Below are positions 1 to 12,200 of a stretch of 64,000 nucleotides of DNA, in pieces. Numbering within the stretch: position 1 is the first letter of the stretch; each line of letters starts with the position of its first letter. The stretch is from contig CAJNOP010000045.1 of NCBI GenBank assembly GCA_905250075.1, positions 539,779-603,778 on the forward strand. Reading direction: 5' to 3'. The notes under the pieces were generated by a model. The model made no database searches. It saw only the letters and a list, made by a program, of their open reading frames with translations, and was not told where the DNA came from. The translations under genes and the position numbers were made by a program. The stretch is from Rotaria sp. Silwood1. Its lineage: Eukaryota; Rotifera; Eurotatoria; Philodinida; Philodinidae.

Positions 1-277
1 AAATATATATTTGTTGTTAACCATATATATTCAAATAAACATAATTGAACAATTAAACAAATTATTATAAAAAATGTTTTTATTATCCATGAACATTGAT
101 GATATATTGAACATAAATAAAGTGCATAGATTGGAGATAGTATAAGATAATCATGATATTGACGATCAAATGATGACGATATTCTAAACAAATTAAATAT
201 TTAATATTAGATTTGATAGACAAAATAGTATATGAATTTATTTTCTAGAATTACTTATAAGATGTTAATATCATTAT

Positions 278-680
278 CAGAGATGGACAGCTCAGGTTGC
301 CGGCTTCGACGAAAGTTGGTGAACCAGCAACTCAGGACAGATTATATATACGTCGAATTTAACATCATTCGACGCAGAAATGTTTGCTCTTTCCAGCTAT
401 GTATTTAGCATGGCCCTTGTCTTCCATTGAGAAGAGTATTCATTGAGACAAAGTTGTTGAAGCCGGTAGTCGGAACGGGAGCTGAGTTCGATCGGCTCCG
501 ACGACTTTGTTTCAACGAATACTCTTCTCAACAAAAGACAGCAGTTAAGTTAAATATATAGCTGAAAAGAGCAAACATTTCTGCGTCGAATGATGTTAAA
601 TTCGACGTATGTATAATCTGTCCTGGGTCGCTGGTTCACTAATTTTCGTCGGAGCCGGCAACCGGGGTTGCCCATCTCTG
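278..680. mobile_element. hAT-type foldback MITE (403 bp)
   Basis: The element is an almost complete palindrome. Its two ~200-bp arms, from CAGAGATGGACAGC at the left to the inverted counterpart ending CCCATCTCTG, match at high identity across their length. It is flanked by a perfect 8-bp direct repeat ATCATTAT at 270-277 and 681-688. A CAGAGATGG-type terminus plus an 8-bp target duplication is the signature of hAT elements. It carries no transposase, so it is non-autonomous. Its GC content is clearly above that of its surroundings. It lies beyond the last visible exon of the adenylyl cyclase and may sit in an intron of that gene. Confidence 0.88.
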
Positions 681-688
681 ATCATTAT

Positions 689-1408
689 GCTAGATTTTTG
701 TTTTATTGAATTAATCTCTAATATTCTTCTTCTTGAAAATAAACTTAAACATGAAATAAAATTAATTATATTCAATATCGATTTAAATTCTATTCAAATA
801 TAATTTAAATATATTTAGATTTCTAGATAGAGATATTCGAGATTTCTTTAGAAAAATGTTTTTTGTCAGAATTCAAAATATTTACAATTGTAGTAGTCAA
901 TTATCTGCCAGAAAAAAAAATCAAATGAATTTAATTTAATTTATATCTTTTAATCTTTATCGTTTATCTAAATTTAATACATTCAAATATCAATTAATAT
1001 AAGTGTCTTAAACTATGAATATTCAATAAAACTATTGTTATTTTCAAAAAGAAAATAATCTATGTGATTATTTTTTGAATAACTTTGATTTTTCATAAGA
1101 TGAGAAGTTTTTAGTGTCAAGAAAAGAATGATGAACCATAGTACTGATTTTACTTTTGAATTTGAATATGAGTCTAAGTTATCACAGCATAGTTTTTAAA
1201 ATTTGTTCTGTAAATCGTCTGACATCAAAAAGTCAAGTTTCGAAAAATTGTAATACTGACAACCACATTGAAGTTAACATAATTTTTAAATCTATAATCA
1301 AATTCAATATGTATTTCTCAAGTTTAAAACTTTTGGATTTGAGATAAATCTCAACGAGTATTAGTATTGTTTCAAATTAATTTAATATTTAAATATATAT
1401 TCTCTAAC
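689..1408. other. AT-rich non-coding stretch
   Basis: No exon with splice signals was found on either strand. It probably belongs to the intron following the adenylyl cyclase exon that ends at 1409. The short open frames here have no coding character. Confidence 0.5.
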
Positions 1409-4400
1409 CTGATTATCGTATTATTTAAAGTTGAATTAATTTGACTAGATGATTCATTCATTATTGAAGTTATTATTGTTTTATTAACAACTTCATTTAA
1501 ATTAAATAAATAATTAAAATTTTGTACTGAATGATATTGTGTAGCAACAATAAATATTGTTGATAATGTTAAACAAATAAGTATATTTAAATAAACATAA
1601 AATTTTCTATTAATTTTATTATTATTAAATTTTAATTGTGTTTGATCTGAACGTATTGAATAAATAAATATAATAATTAATAAAATAAGTCCAATAATTA
1701 TTGTTGGAAATAATATTAAATAATATATTGTTAAATGATTAATAACATATGATTGACATAATGAACCAATTAAAATAAATAATATATAAATATAAATAAA
1801 AGAATTTGGATATGTTGAACGATGTGTTAATTGAAAATCATAATTAAAATTTTGATCATTCATTAAATATTGTTCTTTAAAATTTAAACTAAACCAATAA
1901 AGATGTTTTGTTGTTAATTCAATTAAACTACGTTTACGTAATGAACGTGTTAATGTTATTGTACCTAAATGTTTTTCAACATGATATTGTGCTTGTATAC
2001 GTGTTAATTGATCAATCATACTAGAATTATTTATTGATGTTATTAAATTTTTATGTGATTCATACATATTTGTACTAAATAAAAAATATGTTAAATTATT
2101 TCCAAGAAAATTTTTATTTGTTAACCACGTATATGAATGAAATTCATAAAATTTATTTTCTTTTAATGAATTATATATTCTTGATGATACATGTATACGA
2201 TTAATAATAAGACATTCATCACGTAACCATCGTGCATAGTCATATGCTAAACCTTGGATATATTCGGATGATAAAATATTTAATTCATTATAATCAATAG
2301 CTATTATTGTTGTTAAACACCATTGTGTAACATTATTAACATGTTGTATAAAACGAAATAATTCTATAGCTAAACGACAGCTATTATCTATATTTATTTG
2401 TTCATTATCATTATCATTTAAAAGTATTATAATTATTGTTTCATTATCAAAAAAATATTTTGCTTGAGGTTGTTGTTTCAATATTAATTGTTCAATTTGA
2501 CAATAGAGTACATCAAATAATGATGCTAATTCATCACATGTATGAAGACGTGTTTGTTCATTTAATGATAAATTACAATTAATTACAGTGCCAAATTTTT
2601 GATTAATATTATTTGATTGATTACTAGAATTAATTTTATAATAATAATTCAAATTTTTAATTTTATTTCAAAAATAAATGTACAAAGAAGAAAAAAAAAA
2701 ACAATTTGAATTTTTCTTTTTTTTTTTTATTTAATAAAGAAAATCATACTTAAGTTTATTGAGAAGTTTCAAGTAAATAATCAACTAATTAAGTTGATAT
2801 AAAACATATGGTAAATCGTTAAGAACTATGTCTATTTATTATTACAAGTACTGAATAGGTCGAATCGATTCTAGAACATGTAGAAAAGTATACAATATGT
2901 CGCCTTTGGTATATTGACACTATCGAAATATAAATATGGTAAAGCCTCCTAGCTGATAAGTCTATTCAGATTTTGCTTTGTCATTCAAGGTTTTAGTTTT
3001 TGGCAATTTTACATCAACCTATGCAATACTGTATTCAGATTCTTTCTTTTTTTTTTCTTTTGACGAAGTGATTTTAAACTTTAGAAGGACAAATATCTTT
3101 CTTTTTTCTTGAGGAAGTACAAGCACATAGGTATGTGTTACAATAATCATAGATTCTAGTGACGAATGAACTCGATCTTCAGAAGAAGATCAGCGTTCTT
3201 ACAATTTGCATACTAAATAAACTATTGAGTTTATATATAGATACTTAGTGTCTGTTTTGCAAATTTTTGTTCAAGTATTTCTTTATATTATGGTTTTCAT
3301 GGCTAATTTCTTGCTCTGAAGATGATATATAGCATACATAACAATCATAAAGACTAATACTTCTGTCTTGTAATGTCGTAATGTAGTACTTATACTAATA
3401 CATATAACAATTAGTATACTTTTCACATTCTATTCCTATCTATAATTAAGAAATAAGAATAAAATGAATTTAAACATTCTCATATAGATATTTTTCATAT
3501 AAAAGAAACATCCTAATATGTACAATCTTGTTTAATAATGAAAGCTGTTATTACATAAAAGAATAGACAAAGAACATTAGGATAATTTTAAATGTATTGT
3601 TTGTATTATATAACATCTACTAAACATTTTGTTATCTGTTTATAAACTTGTCATGTCTTTCACTATTGATCAATTCTATGATAGATTTTTGCCCTTTATC
3701 AATAACAATCATAAGCAAAACTTCTATATTAATGTACGATCATTTCTAATAGAATAAGAGAAAGAAAGAACTCATTGATCTAAATAATACATTAAGAAAA
3801 TCTTTTGATAATAGTTTCCATTAAGAAAAATTACATATGATGCAAGTGTGTAATAGAAAAAAAAATAATAATGATAAAAATGACACCCTAATTGAGATTC
3901 ATTTTTATTAAAAGGTCGATTGATTAGAATACCGTAAGAAAATGTCATGTACACATACATTACTACAAGCTGTTGTTCATTTACTGAATTTTTTTCTCTC
4001 TTTTTTTTTATATTCTTATATTTAAAAACTAATTCTATTGAATAAAATAGAAAAATCTCTCTTACTTAATATTAAATCCACTAGATAATTTGGACAAACG
4101 TCCAATAAAACGTTGTGTTTGTTGACAATGTCCAATAATTGTATTTAATTTTTTACAATCAACATTTAATTTATTTTTTTCATATAAATTTATTTCATAT
4201 GCATGAAAATGTTGACGTATATGTTTTAATGATCTTATATATGTATATAGACCGGATATATTTATAATAAAATGATAAAAAATTATTGATAAAAATTCTA
4301 AACTTTTCCATTGTATTTGATTTTTTTGATTTATTAATAAACTTATATGTAATAATGATATAGTCGAACAAATAATTAATGATTGTATTAATGTAAATGT

Positions 4401-4826
4401 TAATAATGAATAAATAAGTGTTATTGATATTGTTGAAAATAATATATGATATTGCTCTGTTTGATATGTTAATAATAATGGAATAATTAAAAGTAATATT
4501 AAAAAAATTCTTGTACAAAACCAAAGTGTTTTCCATTTTGTATGTAAACGTATAAGAAATAATAAAATGAATGTTAAAAAAATTCCTATTAAATAAAGTA
4601 TTGTACGTAAATCAAATATAATTATTAATTGATTATATAATAATAAACGACAAAGAAATAATGTTAATAAATAAATTAATGGTAATAATGGAAGAAATAT
4701 TTTTAAACATATTTTACTTAATTTATTTAAAAATTTTTGATAATATAAATCAAGATCATCACAATCATTCATACGATGTAAATAAAATGATTTTTCACAT
4801 ATGTATCCAAAACGATTTGAAGCCAT
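1409..4826 (-). CDS. Class III transmembrane adenylyl cyclase, 5' part with divergent C1 domain
   Basis: Two exons are visible: 4826-4066 and 2623-1409, joined across a 1442-bp intron (donor GTAAGAG, acceptor ATTCTAG; the phases match). Exon 1 gives about six hydrophobic segments. Exon 2 begins with a domain alignable without gaps to the cyclase C1 domain. It ends with three further membrane segments and a loop with several N-glycosylation sequons, as between TM9 and TM10 of animal adenylyl cyclases. Against the C1 consensus, the first metal-binding Asp (ADIVGFT) is Asn (INCNLSL). The GDCYYC motif is FDNETI, which keeps one Asp. C1 may therefore be catalytically weak or dead. Exon 2 ends at donor CAG|GTTAGA. 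TM10-12 and the C2 domain must lie beyond the left edge. An acceptor (TTTTAG) directly precedes the ATG, so a further 5' exon, or a leader splice, is possible. The family call is firm; the subtype is not known. Confidence 0.8.
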
Positions 4827-4827
4827 A

Positions 4828-7800
4828 CTAAAATAAATATGAAAAAAACATAAAAGAAAACTAAAAGAAACATTTTTTTTTTTCGTCGTTTTTCTTTTGG
4901 TTTCTTCTGATATGATGACACAATAAAGTTGAGAGTATTGATATTCAATGATTTCATCGATTTTGATAGCTCGAAGGGTAATCTTATCGTATAGTGGTCA
5001 AAATTTCAAAGCGAATTCTTTGTTTTATTCAATCTCGTGTGACAACAACTTGAAACTTGTGTGTCGTAATCATAAAAGTTGAAAGACGTGATCTTATAGC
5101 TTTCGACTTATATTTTTTTTTCTTTTCATCTATCAATTTCTAACGAGATATTTTGGTTTAGCAAAAAAAAAAAAAAAGAAAAAAACAGACAATAACACTA
5201 TAACAAACCTTTAGAGACTATTTCCTTGTGTTCTTCACATAATATACATACATGATGGTACCTCCAGCTGAATGACTGATTGTATCTGTCTTACTGCTAT
5301 GCCTATCTATATCGTTACTGGCGATGAATTGTACGTGGGTATGATGCATGTACGATTGTAGAGCAAAGTCGTGGATAGAGAGAGTAAGAAGGAGGGAGAG
5401 AGAGAGAGAGAGACAGTAAGAGAAGGAGACCAAATGGAAGAATTCTTTCTTCTTGTTCTCTTCTTATTCTTGCTACTGTGCTGCTGGTGCAGCGTCTTTT
5501 TTTTTCTTCTTTACTGTGTCCGCCCACCCTTCTATAAGTGTTTGAGTCGTGCGTCGTGCTGCTGCTGACCTCTGGTCAAAGCATTATGAGCTCACTTACT
5601 TACTTTTTTTTTAGTTTGTGATAGGGCATGTTGAACATGAAAAGCATAGAAGAAGAAAAAATCGGAGGAGACTAGAAAGGGAAAAAAATGAAGAAGATGA
5701 AGAAAACGATGAAAAGAAAGAAATCTGGTTCGGTACCGATGGCATATATGATGCAATAAGATATGTAAAGAAAAAGAAAAACGACAAAGAAGTAGTTGAA
5801 CCTACTTTCTTTTTTGTATATGTATTAAAAAACGCTACAAACAAATATCTCTTCACCTTCGATGCAAATGCAAACAATTTGACTATCCTTAAGCATAGTA
5901 ACTTATATTTTACTGCTTGAGAGTTAAACATGCAAAGAAAAGAATGAATCTTGATAGGAGCAATATAAGTTTATATTTATATACGTCTCTTGATACTCAT
6001 GAAATATTTATACATATATATATATATTCGATTATTAAAAGAGCAAAAAAGAAATGAGCACGAATAAAAGCTTCTGAATAAGCTTCTAGTATATATCGTA
6101 TCATGCTCTATTTTTTTTATGTATGTGTTTGTTTAACCAACAATATCCAAGGTTCTTATCTCTTTACATTTTGGATGTCATACAAACTCAATCAGTCTGC
6201 TAATTCTGATTAACTGATGTCAGTCAATTTCTCATTGAGATGAAAATTATGTAATAATTGACAATGAGAAAAATAATTGAGAAGAAAAAAAAACTGATCT
6301 TTAACATATTACCTCTTTTTTTCTTTTTTCCTTTGTTTTTGAGAATACTTTGAATCTTGAATGTAGATCATACGACCAGTCATTGTCCTTCTATCATACA
6401 AAAAAATTTCTTTTGTTAGATATTTAGTGGTCACAGCATGAGTCCTATATTCAACTATATAGTGACTTACTCATTCAAGAACACATTAGTACCAAACAAG
6501 CGACCTTTTCAAACTGTTTTTATGAGTGTATGTCATTGTGTATACACAACTCTTATTCTTCTTCTCTTTATCCGATCGACATGTACAAGGTCTATTATTC
6601 TATTTTAATCAGTTTCATTATTAAATCAATACCCTTACCTACTATTTTTTTTTTCTTTTTCATACATTTACAAAGTGTAAGAAAAGATTCTTTTCTGTTG
6701 CATCAAAGATAAAAAGAAATCCCTACATGCATAATATCAATTGACGTTGTCTACGCCCCTTCCTTTTACTATGTTATATATGACAAAGAACAATTATCTC
6801 AATGCTTATACACAATATATATGTATATATATATATATAGTGAGAAAAAAGACCAAATGAGAACGAAAGAGAGCGACAGAGAAAAAGAACAACGATACAA
6901 GATGGTTAAATGACAAACGAGCCTGATAGTTCATTACTGTTCTGCTCGGAAGAACAAAGTAGTCGATTGTCCCTTTGTAATTATCATCATCATCATCATC
7001 ATCATATTGTACACGCGCGATTTCCTTTGACAAGAAAGAGACCATAAATCCCTATTATTTCCGTTGACTATATATATATGTCTTCATGTCTTTATATCTC
7101 TCCTTCATCACACTATCCATCAATATATATATTGCAATTGAAAACAAAAGAACTTGAATTGATTGCTGTGAAAAAGAAACCCGTTCTGTGTAAGGTCTCG
7201 AGATTGTTTCATTTAACATAATTACACATCATATTACATAATCAACCGTGAGATAGAGAAAGCAATAGTAGAAACAACAACAACCATCGTTCTTTTCAAC
7301 GATGACGACGGCAACGAACGTTGTTCAGGACGATTAGTAATGTGCCAGTAAAATAAAATATATATATTCATTTATATATATATATATATTGCACTGAAGG
7401 CGAACGATTTTTGCGTATCATTAAATATACAATGATTAAAAACGATCTTGTTGAATTTCATTATTATATGTTTTTCAACACTTCGTTTTCTTTTTCATAA
7501 AAAGAAAATGAAAACTAAATTATTCGATATCATTTATAAAGATGAATAACACTCAATCAAGTGTGATGAAAGGGTGAATGAAAGCGATAGACATGCGCCG
7601 TTCTCTATCACTAGACTGGCATACGTCTGCTAGGCAAATTTGATGAGTAATCATCATCTCATCACATCCTCTTATCTCATATTGATGAGAGATGACCGAT
7701 GTCATGCTGGTCAAGACAAAGGTTGCTATTAGTTTTTGTTGTTGTTTATCTATATCTTAATATTACTTTTCGTCTCATATACATACATATATGTATATGG

Positions 7801-8821
7801 AAGCTCAACAGCTGTTCACTACACAATGACGATTTCTATAGAATAAATGCAAATGAGGAAGAAAGAAGAAGACATGAACTTGAAATAACGACTATTGAGG
7901 GTGGTCAAATTTTTTTTTTCCTTCCTCTTATTCATTTTGTTTGTCATTACTACTTAAACAAGATCGGTCAAATATTTTTTTTTATGAGTATGGCAGAGTA
8001 GCACACAAGTCAAAATGAACATAATCATTATATGTTAACACTTGAATGAAGAAAATTATAATTTCATATATAATCTTTTTTCTTTATACTATAGTATTAC
8101 ATACGTAATAAAAAGAAAAAATAATTACGATGAATAGTGACGTTCGTACAAAGGAAATCTACTAATTATCATGCAAATATTTTAGAAAGAATTTCGTTAT
8201 CAGAAAATTGATATTCTACTTTGTACTAAAGAAAAATAAAATAAACAAAAATAATGATAATAAACGAATGTATTTGAATATTGATAAAACATTCCACTTA
8301 AATTCTTCGAAAGCAAAAGATAAATATTTATTCATTTACTATTGATTGAAAAATAAGAGATCTTGATTTTTTGTTTTTATAGAAAATAACTATTCGATTG
8401 CTTACTACTCAATTTCAATATTTTCATATACTATAATTAAGATTTAAGTATGTCTATTCTCGTCTTAGAAGTATCAAGATATTGAATAGATATTTTCTAT
8501 CCTATAATGATATACATATAAGTTTCGTTTTCGTTTTCTTTTTTTTTTATTTTAAACTATGAGAAAAAATTTCGAATGAATAATATCTAATATAAAATAT
8601 ATTTTGTTATTTTCTTTTTACAAACATAATTTCCGTTCGGATTAATTATATTCAGATTTTCATCTAAAACAAAGACAAAAAAATCTTATTTAAAAACGGA
8701 TTTACGCAACGAAAAATTTTTATCGTCTATACTATAAAAGCACGTACTTTTTTTTCTTTAAAAATTCATTTCAGTACGTTTAGAAATTCTGATCATTATA
8801 AAACTAAGAGCAAAACAAACA
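4828..8821. other. Intergenic region with simple repeats
   Basis: This holds the divergent upstream regions of the cyclase (minus) and the peptide gene (plus). It contains a GA microsatellite (about 5395-5413), an ATC/GAT run (about 6983-7005), several TA runs (about 6822-6838 and 7374-7389) and many poly-A/T tracts. An open frame at 5618-5920 follows an acceptor-like TTTTTTAG but is mostly Lys/Glu/Arg low complexity; I do not call it a gene. Confidence 0.5.
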
Positions 8822-9174
8822 ATGACTTTTATTCAAATTATTTGCATACAAGTATATATAAACTTATGTTTGAATTCATTTCATACATATATATATGTTT
8901 TTATTTTTATTTAGTTATTAGTTATAGTAGTTTCACATCAAATTTTAGCAAATCCAATCATAGGTGAAGAATCATCCGATGGAATGATTGATAACAATCG
9001 AAATTTGGTTCAAAATCATGATTATATATATAATGATAATTTTGAAAAAATATTAAATGATTTATATAATCATGACCATCTTCAACATTTCTATGATAAA
9101 ATATCTAAACGACGAGCACAAGCAAAAGCTAATCTTGCTGGTTTATGGGGTGTACCAACAAGATTTGCATAAAT
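8822..9174 (+). CDS. Small secreted peptide precursor (neuropeptide-like), two exons
   Basis: Exon 1 is 8822-8851 (ten codons, MTFIQIICIQ). A 63-bp intron follows at 8852-8914 (GTATATATA...TTTTATTTAG, phase 0). Exon 2 runs from 8915 to the TAA at about 9170-9172. The joined protein is 95 residues. The splice creates a classic signal peptide: the ten exon-1 residues continue into LLVIVVSHQILA, with a likely cleavage before NPIIG. The rest is short, Asp/Asn-rich and Cys-free. It ends in a basic site, SKRR, followed by an 18-residue C-terminal peptide, AQAKANLAGLWGVPTRFA. This is the build of a neuropeptide or hormone precursor with one C-terminal product. The peptide has no C-terminal Gly, so it would not be amidated. 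I recognise no known family. An AATAAA lies at 9268-9273. The Met at 8984 is an alternative start but would lose the signal peptide. Confidence 0.6.
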
Positions 9175-9213
9175 CTTCAATTCAGAACTATTCTTTTTTC
9201 TTTTAATTCTCTC

Positions 9214-9214
9214 G

Positions 9215-9246
<32 letters not shown>
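9214..9246. repeat. CT then TA microsatellite in the peptide gene 3' UTR
   Basis: A run of CT dinucleotides passes into a run of TA dinucleotides between the stop codon and the AATAAA at 9268-9273. Confidence 0.85.
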
Positions 9247-9267
9247 GATCATGAACGTTTATGTCGA

Positions 9268-9273
9268 AATAAA
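9268..9273 (+). promoter_or_regulatory. Candidate polyadenylation signal of the peptide gene
   Basis: AATAAA lies about 95 bp after the stop codon of the secreted-peptide gene on the same strand. Confidence 0.5.
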
Positions 9274-9274
9274 A

Positions 9275-12200
9275 TATTATATGAAATAATTTATTTTTAT
9301 GTTTAATTAATATTTATTACACAAACTCTTTCTTATCAGTCATCGACTAGAACATGAACATTTACAATAAAAAAAAAGAAATATCATAAAACAATATGAA
9401 ATTATTATATATCATAAAAGAAAAAGATAGATTAGACAATCGTATGATGTAATATTATATTAGAAAATTTTGTTGATCTTAGTTGACATTGACATAGAAT
9501 GTTCTCACAAGAATTGATTTTAGCATATCTCATGAGTAATTCATAGTGAACAAGAATTTTGATCAAAAGAATGTCTTAACATGAAATACAAATACATTGA
9601 TTGATCATATTAAATAGTTTAATCATCAGATTAAATTTTTTTCTCCTAGCTGTATAATTAAAATTCACAAGCTTTTTTTTTTTTTATTAAAGCTTCTTAT
9701 GTTACGGTAATCATAATTAAAAACATTAATAAGAAAGGCAATAAAATAATTTATTTATTTTTATGAAACTATTAACAAGTTTCATTCGATTTAATTATTT
9801 CGATGAAACAAATATGAATATGAAAATAATCATCTTTTTTAATGTTTTGAAATATTCAAAATATAAAATATAATAAAACTGTTTTAATTGATATCACATT
9901 GAATAAAACCTTATACAAATTTATTGAATAAGAATTAAAAAATTTGTCCATTAGCGCGAAAAAAATAATATACGAAACCTATATGTGATGGCGTAATCAG
10001 AAAATCTCGTGGGAAAGGCTCGAACAATGAATAGTCTGCCAAGGTCAAATAAGCAGACGATAAGATCTTACATGATTGTACATCTGATCTTGCATGATCT
10101 TGTAAGATCAGACGAAAAATGGTATGAAAATTGTGATCTTAGAATTCTTACATCAAGTCGTACCTTAAGATTCTTGACAAATCTTGTTATTTTATAAGAT
10201 ATTACTGTAAGATTATAGAAAATCTTATATCACGATAAGATCTTATACGAATCTTATAGTACGATTTGATGTAAGATTTCTGCAACTACGATTTTTTTGT
10301 ACAATTTCACCTGATAGTACAAGACTTGATGTCTCATTTTTTGACCTGGATGGCGACAAAACTGATTGTAAATGAGTAGCCATCTTGCAGTAACTACAAC
10401 AAAATAGACAACATAGATGAGTATGACTCATAAAGCTGTACCAAGAAAAATTATTTTTTAAACTGACATTCGTATTACATTCATTCGATAATATTTATTT
10501 ATCCAGCATTATATATTTACACAAATACTAGAAGCCTTTTAGACTTTCTGAAGTTCTTTCTGCTATGCTAGAGCTCAGAGTACTGCAATCACCAGTTGGA
10601 GACCTGTAGCCAAGTCCAAGCGTGAAAAATAGCAATTTGTCAAGACACAAACTTAATTTTTAACAGTACAATTCATAAAAAATTCGAAATATATGTTTTC
10701 AATGCTGTTGTATGATAGTGATATTCATGATTGAATAGTTGATTGGTCATTCTGTTAAACGATAAGCAATTTGTTAAAGTAATGTAATCTATGAGTAAGA
10801 TGTGGGTACGAAAAATTGTACCTATGTAGTTCACTACTAAGACTAAAAAGTTAGTCGTACTATACCCAAAAATAATGTCCGGTCAATAATTCAATTCTTT
10901 CACAAGACTCTCTCGGAACTTTGATTATAATTTTCATTTAATATCAGGTAGAGCATGTCATCACGCAATTTCAGGGATGGTTAAACCGAGGAGGAGGAGA
11001 AGGAGGAGGATGTTGAGGGTGAGACATCTCCCCAATAATTAGAAATTTTTATTATGATTATCAGTCAAGTAGACTCGAAAACAAATATGCCTTGACGATT
11101 CGCTAACTTTTCGCAAAAATACAGAAATAAATAATGTTTTTTCTTAAGATCGCGTAAATTAAAATTAGAAATTTTCTCACTGTTCAATGAGTAATGATTG
11201 TAAAATCATAGCTGATCTAAGAGTTCTCTGATATATAGCTTGAGTGGTGTATAACGAAGTTTTTACATCTGAAGGACTTTATTTATCAGACAGTCGTACC
11301 GATCGTGACTGTCTTCGCCGACAAATATTTTAAAGCAGTGCCGTCATTCGTATTTAACGACAGTTTAGTTCTTCTAGCCAAACGATAAGAAATAGTGGCA
11401 GTTTTAATTACTCCGCAAAAATAACTGCATTCAGAAGTATTGTTTCTTGCATCAGCGTAAACAGTTTTCAAAGACTTTAGATCTCAATTGAGCGAAATTT
11501 TAGTTAATTGTGGTTTTTGGAAGGGAGGATTATCAGTGTAAACGTCTTCGTCATTGAGAGTGCTGAAAAATTTTTTGAAATTCATATGATGATATTTTTT
11601 CTTCGAAAAAAAAGGAAGGTAAATTCGAGTATTATTAACTGTCTAAAATGCCCTGGAAGCAAAATTTTTCTCAGATCATAATTATCGAAAAAAAAAAAAT
11701 AAAAATGATCCATTCGGAAGAAATGCGAATACTTCTTCTAATTTGGATCAACATGTATGTCTCGCATCGTTTTTAATATGTTATATTCATATGAAAACAC
11801 CAATCGTTCTGTATTCTATACACAGAAAATACTTAGAAATTCTTCGCTATTTTAAGCAGACATTACCTATGTAAAAAGCAGTTAAAGTCAGATTATAATC
11901 AATAAGATTTGATGAAAATCAGTTGAAAATTTTTTCATCTATCACGAAGAAAAATCAATTTTAGTCGGTGTTTTTCGTTGATATTAAATCAATTGTAATC
12001 GAAAATAATCGTAATAATCAATGAAATTGTGTTTTTTTCGATTAGTTTGAATGAAAAGTCGATTTTTAATCATTTTTTTTATCTGATTTTAAATTCAATT
12101 TTTTACCCACACTTCGGACAAAATTTTTATAGATCCTTCCAAAATTTTAAGAGTCGGACCAACCTTGTGCAGCTTAGTTGGATGTGCAAAGATACGGATC

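Noticed and set aside
609-803. 64-codon frame at the edge of the hAT MITE
   Set aside because: It starts inside the palindrome arm and runs out into flanking AT-rich DNA; no coding sense.
5618-5920. 100-codon frame following an acceptor-like T tract
   Set aside because: Mostly Lys/Glu/Arg low complexity from GAA/AAG runs, with no domain or partner exon. Kept only as a remark.
8984-9174. RFamide precursor
   Set aside because: The C-terminus TRFA lacks the Gly needed for amidation, and only one copy of the peptide is present. Called only as an unassigned peptide precursor.
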